Below, piece after piece: positions 17,557 to 24,510 of a stretch of 64,000 bases of DNA. Source of the stretch: Bacteroidales bacterium (GTDB lineage Bacteria > Bacteroidota > Bacteroidia > Bacteroidales > Muribaculaceae); the NCBI GenBank assembly GCA_014800795.1, contig JAAVFL010000004.1, forward strand, positions 124,001 through 188,000, read 5' to 3'. The stretch's first letter is position 1, and each line of letters begins with the position of its first letter. The notes under the pieces are model-generated. The model had not been told where the DNA came from. It made no database searches and saw nothing but the letters and a program-made list of their open reading frames with translations. The translations under genes were made by a program, and so were the position numbers.

Positions 17557-19251
17557 ATGAAAAAATCCAAAATATTTCTGTCTCTTCTCGCTGCAGGCGC
17601 ACTCGCTACCTCCTGCAACGACCTCGACCAGTTCTCCAATGGCGGAACTGCTACCGAGGAACAGAAGAAAGAGGTTGCCGAGCTGAACCCCGGTCTGGTG
17701 TCAGCGAGCGCCAACGCGCTTCCTCAGCAGCTGATATCGTTCTACACGATCTTCGAGAATCATATCGACTACGGTCTGCCCTCGAGCTTCCTTGCCGAGG
17801 ATTGCCGCGGTATGGACATGTCATCGGCTAACGTGGGTTACAACTGGTACAGCCCCGCGCTCGAGATGTCGGACTTCAACGGACGCTACTTCCTTAACCT
17901 CATGTGCTGGTACTACAACTACTATACCATCCGCACATGTAACTCGCTTCTGGCAAGCACAAGTCCCGACACCGACAATGCCGACATCCTTTATTTCCGC
18001 GCGCAGGCTATGACATTCCGCGCCTACTGCTACTTCAATCTGGCACAGATGTATGCATTCGGCTACTCGACTTTCTATGGTAATACATCCGATCTCGCTC
18101 TTGACGAATGGCCCGAGCAGAACTCGAATACAGCTGTGAAAGATCTTTGTGTGCCCGTGATCACCGATAAGAACATGGATGAAGCCGGTACCAATGGTAT
18201 CGCCCGCGCTACCGTAGCCGAGGTTTACAAGCAGATTATCGAAGACCTCACCGCAGCTATCGACCTGTTCGATCGCGCCGCTGAAGAGGGTGTGACCCGA
18301 ACCACAATGGCGGCTTCAAACAATACTGTCAAGACCTTTGCAAGCGCAACAGTGGCTTACGCCCTGCGTGCCCGCGCTGCCCTATTCAGCTGCAAGTACA
18401 CAGCTGCTGCGGCCGATGCTACCAAGGCTCTTGAACTCGCTGCCGAGGAGGGGCTCGCTCCTCTGTCGATCGAGCTCGCTTCCGTTCCCGGATTCACCGA
18501 TATCACATCGCCCAACTACCTATGGGGCACATATGCCGACCCCAACGAGAGCCGATACGACGCTCTCGTATGCTGGGCTTCGCATGTAACCGGTTTCCAG
18601 ACCAACGGCTATGCCGGTGCCGGCGTTTACCGCTGCATCAACAAGGCTCTGTACGAAAGCATCTCTACCGACGACGTTCGCAAGAAATGGTGGCTCGACG
18701 GCTCGGGCAACGCTCCCTCGTCGCTCCCCTCAAGCTATGCCAACTATATCAAGAGCGGCTATGCAGAAGACGGTAACGAGAAATTCCCCGCTTATGCCCA
18801 GGTTAAGTTTGGTGCATATCAGGACGTACCCTCAACCAAGGGGTGTATCGACTTCCCCTGGATGCGCGTCGAAGAACTTTATCTGATCAAAGCCGAAGGT
18901 GAAGCGTTTAAGAGCGTGACTACAGGTCGCACAACTCTTACTGATTTCGTAAGAAAATATCGCAACCCCTCGTTCACATGCAACGTTTCCGATTTCGAGG
19001 CATTTCAGGATGTGGTGTGGAACCAGCGTCGTCTTGAGTTCTGGGGCGAAGGTCTGTCGTATGCCGATCTTCAGCGTCTCCACAAGGATATCGACCGTCG
19101 CGGCGGCGGCTTCCCCGAAGACTTCGTTCTCGTGGTTTCTGCCGACGACTGGGTTCGTCTCTACGACATTCCTCAGGCTGAAATTCAGCGTAACCCCCTC
19201 ATTGTCGATGGCACTCATGGCGCAAGCCAACCCCAGCCCGTCAAGGAGTAA
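17557..19251 (+). CDS. SusD/RagB-family nutrient-binding outer-membrane lipoprotein
   Basis: A 564-residue lipoprotein (MKKSKIFLSLLAAGALATSC, lipid Cys20) that caps the SusC barrel and captures ligand at the surface. SusD hallmarks are the TPR-like helices with YFRAQAMTFRAYCYFNLAQMY, a second repeat with VAYALRARAALFSCKYTAAA, the late FPWMRVEELYLIKAEGEA and WNQRRLEFWGEG. It begins 41 bp after susC. Codon bias is like susC. Family assignment is firm; ligand is unknown. Confidence 0.95.
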   Translation: MKKSKIFLSLLAAGALATSCNDLDQFSNGGTATEEQKKEVAELNPGLVSASANALPQQLISFYTIFENHIDYGLPSSFLAEDCRGMDMSSANVGYNWYSPALEMSDFNGRYFLNLMCWYYNYYTIRTCNSLLASTSPDTDNADILYFRAQAMTFRAYCYFNLAQMYAFGYSTFYGNTSDLALDEWPEQNSNTAVKDLCVPVITDKNMDEAGTNGIARATVAEVYKQIIEDLTAAIDLFDRAAEEGVTRTTMAASNNTVKTFASATVAYALRARAALFSCKYTAAAADATKALELAAEEGLAPLSIELASVPGFTDITSPNYLWGTYADPNESRYDALVCWASHVTGFQTNGYAGAGVYRCINKALYESISTDDVRKKWWLDGSGNAPSSLPSSYANYIKSGYAEDGNEKFPAYAQVKFGAYQDVPSTKGCIDFPWMRVEELYLIKAEGEAFKSVTTGRTTLTDFVRKYRNPSFTCNVSDFEAFQDVVWNQRRLEFWGEGLSYADLQRLHKDIDRRGGGFPEDFVLVVSADDWVRLYDIPQAEIQRNPLIVDGTHGASQPQPVKE

Positions 19252-19291
19252 GCCCTTGCGCAGTTTCCATCCAGTAACATAGAATACTGAT

Positions 19292-19331
19292 AAGCCTTGT
19301 CGGGAATGCCCCGGCTTTCCCGACAAGGTTT
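19292..19331 (+). terminator. Intra-operon hairpin between susD and the third lipoprotein gene
   Basis: CCTTGTCGGGAA pairs perfectly with TTCCCGACAAGG, extended by A/T pairs, with a 10-nt loop. Only a weak T-run follows, so it may be a partial terminator or an mRNA-stabilising hairpin that sets susCD above the distal gene. Confidence 0.7.
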
Positions 19332-19360
19332 AACCAAAAAAATCAAAGGAAATACAAATT

Positions 19361-21067
19361 ATGAAATTCAACAAGATATTTCTCGGTCTCGGCGTAATGG
19401 GATTCGCGCTCGCTTCCTGTAGCGACGACGTGGAGTACACTCCCGCCGAACCGGTAAACACTCCTCCCGTTTATTTCAGCATGAACGATGAGCCTCAGAT
19501 CGACCTCGAGGAGGATGCGACATACTTCACCATGAAAGTGTATCGCCAGAACGCATCAGCCGCAGGTACAGGTAACATTACAGTGAAACTTTCTGCAGAT
19601 GATGGAACGGATCCATCCTCTATCTTCACAATCGGTCAGGTTGTGGTTATGGATGCAGACGATCTCGACGGCAACGTTGTCAAGCTCAGCGATATTCTTG
19701 ACGAAAACGATCAGGCTACAGGTAAGGTAAACGCGTTTATTCCCGCTGACGACTCACAGCAGTTCGTGGCCGGTACAGACGGTAAGTCTTCTGCTGACGT
19801 TACTGTAAACTTCCCTGCCGGTTCAGGCGAATATGATATCGCAGTTTACTTCGGAAATGTGGGTAATCTCGTTCAGTTGCTCAACTATAATTTCGATGCG
19901 GTCGCAGCAGGCGAGGCAAGCCCCTACTATATCACTTCTGTGAACTACGATGTGTCTTACACTCCGTGGGAAACTATTGATGAGGGTCCGGTTATGCTTC
20001 GTGACTATACTATTCTTGCTCCCTCAACCGCTGGTCGTGAAATTGAATTCGAAGTTACTTGCCAGAAACACCCGATAAAGAAGGACTTCTTCCGCTTGAT
20101 CCGCCCTTATGCCGACTGCGGTTACGGTGATTATGTTCTGAATATGAACGATCCCAACTATCTGTATATAAATGCAGCTAATGCAAGCGAAGTATTCTTC
20201 TCGGATAAGACTGGTAATTATCAGAAGATTTATGATACAGGTATTGAGTTATACAACGGAGTTGACGGAACAATCAAGATAGCATGTAACTACTGTTACA
20301 ACAAACTTGAGGAGAATCTTGAATGGGAGGGTCTCACTATTCCGTTTGCAAATCTGAGCGGTGCGGGTGAATATGAAAACGGTCGTATCAGCTTCGGTAG
20401 CAACCTTACAGTTCTTCTCCCCGGAATCGAAGGATACTGGTCTTCGAAGAGCTGGACACTCGTGTTCCCGTGGGCATCGAGCGAATGGGAGGAAATCGGT
20501 ATCGGCGAGTACACTGATGGCTTCATCACTCAGTTCTATTCCAATACTTCATCTATTAAAGTATATCCCACTCCGTATCCTGTTACCGTAGAACGTCATC
20601 TTGAAGAACCTGGTCTGTACCGCATGGTTGCTCCTTATGCATTCGGGGTATGGCCGTCAGAGTTCGCAACTCCCTGGGATATGACTTTCAATGTTGTAAT
20701 CAACTGCGAAGATCCTGACTTTGTGATTGTAGAGCACCAGACAGCATTCGAAGATTCAGATGGCGCGGTAGATATAATGAATGCAGCTTTCGCTTTCATG
20801 AATTATCTTGAAACGCCGAGTACGAAAGATCAAATAATTGCAGACGGCGAAAATGATATATTTGATGAGGAAACCGGTACGATAACCATTGCTCATCCGT
20901 TCATTTACGATGGTACAAACTTTATCTACCTGCCTGAGCAGACCAGGAAGTGGAATACTCCCGCCAAGCTTGTTCTTCCCACAGAAGAGGAAGAGGCTGG
21001 GGATGCAGACAAGGCTCCACGAGCAGGTGATGTAAGAAAGATTGATTTTTCAACAGCACGTCGCTAA
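19361..21067 (+). CDS. Surface lipoprotein of the SusCD locus, function unknown
   Basis: 568 residues with a lipoprotein signal (MKFNKIFLGLGVMGFALASC, Cys20, then SDDVEYTPAEP). The acidic, beta-rich sequence suggests several immunoglobulin-like domains: an N-terminal region with ATYFTMKVYRQNASAAGTG and VTVNFPAGSGEYDIAV, and a C-terminal region with FIYDGTNFIYLPEQTRK. Its place after susD matches SusE/SusF-like or other surface glycan-binding proteins, but I do not recognise a family. It lies 109 bp after susD beyond a hairpin, so its expression may be lower than susCD. Confidence 0.85.
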   Translation: MKFNKIFLGLGVMGFALASCSDDVEYTPAEPVNTPPVYFSMNDEPQIDLEEDATYFTMKVYRQNASAAGTGNITVKLSADDGTDPSSIFTIGQVVVMDADDLDGNVVKLSDILDENDQATGKVNAFIPADDSQQFVAGTDGKSSADVTVNFPAGSGEYDIAVYFGNVGNLVQLLNYNFDAVAAGEASPYYITSVNYDVSYTPWETIDEGPVMLRDYTILAPSTAGREIEFEVTCQKHPIKKDFFRLIRPYADCGYGDYVLNMNDPNYLYINAANASEVFFSDKTGNYQKIYDTGIELYNGVDGTIKIACNYCYNKLEENLEWEGLTIPFANLSGAGEYENGRISFGSNLTVLLPGIEGYWSSKSWTLVFPWASSEWEEIGIGEYTDGFITQFYSNTSSIKVYPTPYPVTVERHLEEPGLYRMVAPYAFGVWPSEFATPWDMTFNVVINCEDPDFVIVEHQTAFEDSDGAVDIMNAAFAFMNYLETPSTKDQIIADGENDIFDEETGTITIAHPFIYDGTNFIYLPEQTRKWNTPAKLVLPTEEEEAGDADKAPRAGDVRKIDFSTARR

Positions 21068-21102
21068 TCCGTTTCCTCTCTGAGGAAATTACCTGAATAT
21101 CC

Positions 21103-21146
21103 CGTCGGGGTGCAGTCTCAACCGAGACCGCATCCCGACGTTTTTT
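21103..21146 (+). terminator. Terminator of the susCD operon
   Basis: CGTCGGGGTGCAGTCTC pairs with GAGACCGCATCCCGACG, 4-nt loop, followed by TTTTTT. A classic intrinsic terminator 35 bp after the stop. Confidence 0.95.
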
Positions 21147-21147
21147 A

Positions 21148-21571
21148 TTCAAAACCGGTGTCGCGTAGCGATTTTTATATATCGGTTCCGTCCACATCGC
21201 TAGAGTGTTGCAGAACATGAATCTCCACATTTTGTAGGGACGCACGGTTTGTGCAATGTCACTGACTTTGAATAATACCCAGTTCTGTACACCCTTCAGG
21301 CTAATGTAGCCCGACCCCTAAGGGCGCATTGCTATAATTACAACAGCCGCGCTGATATGCGTTGCGTCTGCAAGCGCACCGACGCTTCATATTTCTGAAG
21401 GATCGGCTACATACAGTATTCCGGTGGCGGAAACCGGAACCATGAATTTTTTCTACCCGTGGAACCGATAGTCTCATTACGGTGGAGGGGTGTGAATTTG
21501 TATTCGGATCAGACAATGTAATGTGGGTTGACAGCTCTGAGGTGGAGAGTAACGTGGTGTCGGTGGTCTAC
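21148..21571. other. Gene-free 424-bp stretch before the HigBA remnant
   Basis: No convincing reading frame. It contains a degenerate GTAGGGACGCACGG segment near 21235 and decayed-looking sequence. The N-terminal 30 codons of the 21482 ORF (up to 21571) have no visible homology and are probably not original coding sequence. Confidence 0.5.
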
Positions 21572-21906
21572 AACGGTTCCGGAGCTATTTGGGACAATGG
21601 TGGTGAAACGCTTGTTGTCGCGACGCACGGACCTGTGAAGAAGTCGCAGAAAACACCTAAAAGCGAGATTAAGAAAGCAGTTGCAAAAAGAAAAGAGTAT
21701 TACCTTGGTGAGGCGATCAAGGCTGCCCGCAAGGAGAAAAATATGACGCAGCAACTCGGCGAACTGATGGGGTGAAGAAGGCTCAGATAAGCCGAATAGA
21801 GAACGGGCGTTCGTTTAATCTGACTACGGTTGCCCGTGCGTTCAAGGCGATGGGGCTTCATGTGAATCTCGAGGTCGAGGGTGGCCTGAAAGTCGCCCTT
21901 TGGTAA
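21572..21906 (+). pseudogene. Degraded HigB-HigA toxin-antitoxin module (fused and frameshifted)
   Basis: The frame first encodes the C-terminal end of a HigB/RelE (Gp49-like) toxin: ETLVVATHGPVKKSQKTPKSEIKKA. Without a stop it passes into the middle of a HigA-type XRE antitoxin, LGEAIKAARKEKNMTQQLGELMG, then meets TGA at 21773. Reading on in the frame of 21772 restores the helix-turn-helix: VKKAQISRIENGRSFNLTTV, ending at TAA 21904-21906. The break is in a G-run (GATGGGG before TGAAG), consistent with loss of one G. The usual TQEQLG is also short by one codon. Toxin N-terminus and antitoxin N-terminus are missing, so an internal deletion fused the two genes. Almost certainly inactive. Confidence 0.82.
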
Positions 21907-21932
21907 GAGCGGTTCGCAGACTTATATCTCAC

Positions 21933-21985
21933 AAAAAAGGTGGCTGTGCAGTTCAGAAAACGAACGACACAGCCATCTTTTTTTG
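21933..21985. terminator. Bidirectional terminator between the HigBA remnant and purB
   Basis: GATGGCTGTG-type arms (GGTGGCTGTG / CACAGCCATC) with a 19-nt loop, A-run on the left and T-run on the right, between convergent units. Confidence 0.85.
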
Positions 21986-22011
21986 TATACTGATGTGGGG
22001 GGGAGATAGCG

Positions 22012-23385
22012 TCAGAAGCCTGTGTAGCTTGTGGGGGAGAGGCGGTGTAGCTCGGCGCGCACCTCATCGCTTACCTCAAGGGTGTCGATGAAAGCGGCGA
22101 TGCTTTCGGCTGTGACGGCGCTGTTGGTGCGTGTGAGCGCCTTCAGGGTCTCGTAGGGGTGAGGATATCCCTCGCGGCGTAGAATGGTCTGTATGCCTTC
22201 GGCAACGACGTTCCACATGCCTGCAAGGTCGCGGTCGATGGCGTCGCGGTTGAGCAGCAGTTTTCCGAGACCTTTGAGGGTAGAGCTGATGGCGATCACG
22301 GAGTGGGCCATAGGCACCCCTACGTTGCGCAACACAGTGGAGTCGGTGAGGTCGCGCTGCAGACGCGACACGGGGAGTTTCTGGGCGAGGTGGGCGTAGA
22401 TTGCATTGGCAATGCCTATGTTGCCCTCGGAGTTTTCAAAGTCGATGGGGTTTACCTTGTGGGGCATAGCTGATGAACCTACTTCGCCGGCCTTGATCTT
22501 CTGTTTGAAGTATTCCATGCTGACATACATCCATATGTCGCGGTCGAGGTCGAGGATGATGGTGTTGATGCGGCGCAGGGCATCGAAGAGCGCAGCCAGA
22601 TTGTCGTAATTGGATATCTGGGTGGTGTATGCCTCGCGTGCAATTCCGAGCTTGCCGCTGAGGAATTCTGCGGCGAATGCGGGCCATTCGTAGCCGGGAT
22701 ATGCCGCACGGTGGGCGTTGAAGTTGCCTGTGGCTCCGCCGAATTTGCCGCTGACTGGCACACTCCGGAGCTGTTTGATCTGCTCGCGCAGGCGATATAC
22801 ATATACCATCATCTCCTTGCCGAGGCGCGTAGGAGATGCCGGCTGGCCGTGGGTTTTGGCAAGCATGGGTATATCAGCCCATTCATTGGCTTTGGCTTCG
22901 AGAGCATCGACAAGTTCGCCGAGCAGGGGGAGAAACGATTCGTGGATGGCATCGCGCACCGACATGGGCACTGATGTGTTGTTGATATCCTGCGAGGTGA
23001 GGCCGAAATGTATGAACTCTTTCCACTGCTGGAGACCGAGACGGTCGAACTCTTCCTTAAGGAAATATTCCACAGCTTTCACATCGTGGTTTGTGATGGA
23101 TTCGTGGGCTTTGATGCGCTCGGCGTCGGCGATGGTGAAGTTGCGGTATATATCGCGCAGGCGGCCGAAAATCTCCTCTTTCGTGAGTTCCTTGCCGTTG
23201 TCGGTCATGCTCAGCGATTCGAGTTGCGGGAGCGGGAGTTCGGCCAGAGCGATGAAATATTCCACCTCAACTTTGACGCGGTAGCGTATAAGGGCGAATT
23301 CCGAGAAGTATTTGTCGAGATCCGCAGTTTTGCCGCGGTAGCGTCCGTCGACTGGAGAGATGGCTGTTAATGGGCTCAGTTCCAT
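22012..23385 (-). CDS. purB: Adenylosuccinate lyase
   Basis: Acts twice in purine synthesis, cleaving SAICAR and adenylosuccinate to release fumarate. The N-terminus MELSPLTAISPVDGRYRGKT is the E. coli-type PurB start; FIHFGLTSQDINNTSVP, MLAKTHGQPASPTRLGKE and the signature loop GSSAMPHKVNPIDFENSEGN are all present in family order. Length 457 is normal. It stands alone on the minus strand. Confidence 0.97.
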   Translation of the reverse strand: MELSPLTAISPVDGRYRGKTADLDKYFSEFALIRYRVKVEVEYFIALAELPLPQLESLSMTDNGKELTKEEIFGRLRDIYRNFTIADAERIKAHESITNHDVKAVEYFLKEEFDRLGLQQWKEFIHFGLTSQDINNTSVPMSVRDAIHESFLPLLGELVDALEAKANEWADIPMLAKTHGQPASPTRLGKEMMVYVYRLREQIKQLRSVPVSGKFGGATGNFNAHRAAYPGYEWPAFAAEFLSGKLGIAREAYTTQISNYDNLAALFDALRRINTIILDLDRDIWMYVSMEYFKQKIKAGEVGSSAMPHKVNPIDFENSEGNIGIANAIYAHLAQKLPVSRLQRDLTDSTVLRNVGVPMAHSVIAISSTLKGLGKLLLNRDAIDRDLAGMWNVVAEGIQTILRREGYPHPYETLKALTRTNSAVTAESIAAFIDTLEVSDEVRAELHRLSPTSYTGF

Positions 23386-23450
23386 ATACTGAAGTTGTGT
23401 AAATTGGGTTATAATAGCGGCTTAGGTAAGCCTTGATGAGTTTTGCAATG

Positions 23451-23458
23451 CAAAGTTA
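23451..23458 (-). promoter_or_regulatory. -7 box of purB
   Basis: TAACTTTG on the minus strand, 66 bp before the ATG; nearly back-to-back with the tRNA-Val promoter. Confidence 0.55.
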
Positions 23459-23488
23459 GAAATTTTTTTGAAAATATTTACTGAAATA

Positions 23489-23520
23489 TTTGGAGGATAT
23501 AAAAAAAGTGCCTACCTTTG
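23489..23520 (+). promoter_or_regulatory. Promoter of the tRNA-Val pair
   Basis: TTTG (23489-23492), 20 bp, TACCTTTG (23513-23520), ending 19 bp before the first tRNA. Confidence 0.88.
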
Positions 23521-23539
23521 CAACGCATTTGAGGCGAGA

Positions 23540-23614
23540 GGGCGCTTAGCTCAGCTGGTTCAGAGCGTCTGCCTTACAAGCAGAGGGTCGGCGGTTCGAA
23601 TCCGTCAGCGCCCA
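23540..23614 (+). tRNA. tRNA-Val (anticodon TAC), copy 1
   Basis: Acceptor GGGCGCT with AGCGCCC, D arm AGCTCAGCTGGTTCAGAGC, anticodon arm TCTGCCTTACAAGCAGA with anticodon TAC, and T arm GGCGGTTCGAATCCGTC. 75 nt with discriminator A; CCA is not encoded (ACAA follows). Confidence 0.97.
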
Positions 23615-23736
23615 CAACCTTCTCTCATGCGATGCGTTTCGGCTCTGGAGAGAGCCTCCTTGCTGATAAAGCGAGGCTTTCTGTCGAGAGACAATGGAAG
23701 AAACAGCGCATGAAACTTCTCGCCTGATGCATTCAA

Positions 23737-23811
23737 GGGCGCTTAGCTCAGCTGGTTCAGAGCGTCTGCCTTACAAGCAGAGGGTCGGCGGTTCGAATCC
23801 GTCAGCGCCCA
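23737..23811 (+). tRNA. tRNA-Val (anticodon TAC), copy 2
   Basis: Identical over all 75 nt to copy 1, 122 bp downstream and without its own promoter, so transcribed with it. Here ACCA follows the acceptor stem. Confidence 0.97.
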
Positions 23812-23818
23812 CCACTCC

Positions 23819-23854
23819 CAACCGAGGCCTCCGGAATTCCGGAGGCCTCGGTTG
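23819..23854. terminator. 36-bp perfect palindrome after the tRNA-Val pair
   Basis: CAACCGAGGCCTCCGGAA followed directly by its exact reverse complement, with no loop. It is 8 bp after tRNA copy 2 and probably ends the transcript, although no T-run follows. Confidence 0.75.
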
Positions 23855-23935
23855 CATTATGAGGATGGGGTAAGGTGGGGTCAGATGTAAAACCCGGTTG
23901 AAAAGGGTCAATATAAAAAACTGTTAAAAAGTTAA

Positions 23936-23979
23936 ATATTTACCATCCCGGCGCCTTTAGGCGCCGCGATGGTAAATAT
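23936..23979. repeat. Two-tier hairpin in the tRNA-Val/tRNA-Pro gap
   Basis: Outer 12-bp arms ATATTTACCATC / GATGGTAAATAT enclose an inner GGCGCC pair. The surrounding gap (23855-24200) has no gene. The right arm begins a sequence repeated near 61.3 kb. Confidence 0.7.
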
Positions 23980-24000
23980 GCGCTTGAATTCCGGATAGAG
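23963..24000 (+). repeat. Dispersed intergenic repeat, copy 1
   Basis: GCCGCGATGGTAAATATG is identical to 61301-61318; after a 2-3 nt difference, TTGAATTCCGGATAGAG matches TGGAATTTCGGATCGAG. Both copies lie in gene-free gaps next to tRNA genes. Confidence 0.65.
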
Positions 24001-24200
24001 TCGGATAATCCACATAATCAAAATTTTTCCGTTAGCACTTCCGGATTGAGTCGTTTTAAGTGCTTGCAGTTGTTTCATGCGGCAGAGGTGTGCATATCTT
24101 TGCGGATACTTTAACAACCTATATTTTGTATAGCCCCGTTTTTTTACTTTTCAACCGGGTTTTGAGACATTCCCCCTCCCTTAATATCATGCAAAAAGCA

Positions 24201-24235
24201 ATCAGGTCTGTCAACCGAAGGTTGACAGACCTGAT
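24201..24235 (-). terminator. Terminator of tRNA-Pro(GGG)
   Basis: Perfect 16-bp stem ATCAGGTCTGTCAACC with a 3-nt GAA loop; on the minus strand it is followed by TGCTTTTTGC. Confidence 0.92.
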
Positions 24236-24239
24236 ATTG

Positions 24240-24313
24240 TCGGGGTGACTAGACTCGAACTAGCGACCTCACGCCCCCCAGACGCGTACTCTAACCAACT
24301 GAGCTACACCCCG
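24240..24313 (-). tRNA. tRNA-Pro (anticodon GGG)
   Basis: Minus strand: acceptor CGGGGTG with CACCCCG, D arm GCTCAGTTGGTTAGAGT, anticodon stem CGCGT/GCGTG with loop CTGGGGG (anticodon GGG), T arm CTAGTTCGAGTCTAG. Discriminator A, 74 nt. Confidence 0.96.
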
Positions 24314-24398
24314 ATGGTGTGTTGGCGAGGGAACCCGTTTACGCTGTCGCTCGGGGGTGGCTGATGCCTGGCAGCGGGTTTATCCCTCAAAAGCGATG

Positions 24399-24430
24399 CA
24401 AAGGTAGGGAGTTTTTTTTATCTGTGCAAA
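24399..24430 (-). promoter_or_regulatory. Promoter of tRNA-Pro(GGG)
   Basis: Minus strand TTTG (24427-24430), 20 bp, TACCTTTG (24399-24406). Confidence 0.85.
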
Positions 24431-24437
24431 TATTTGG

Positions 24438-24487
24438 CAAAAAAAATGCCGGAGCGGCTGAAATATTTCTTTCAGCACGTTCCGGCT
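24438..24487 (-). terminator. Terminator of the M13 peptidase gene
   Basis: GCCGGA..GCTGAAA pairs with TTTCAGC..TCCGGC; on the minus strand a run of eight T follows. It overlaps nothing but abuts the tRNA-Pro promoter. Confidence 0.85.
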
Positions 24488-24510
24488 AAAGGTGTGTATG
24501 GAGGAGGCAA

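Noticed and set aside
21207-21221. 15-bp match AGTGTTGCAGAACAT also found near 38691
   Set aside because: Too short, flanks unrelated; chance similarity is likely in a 64-kb window.
23540-23811. Tandem identical tRNA-Val genes as an integration site
   Set aside because: No integrase, no partial tRNA copy and no foreign segment follow; simple duplication explains it.
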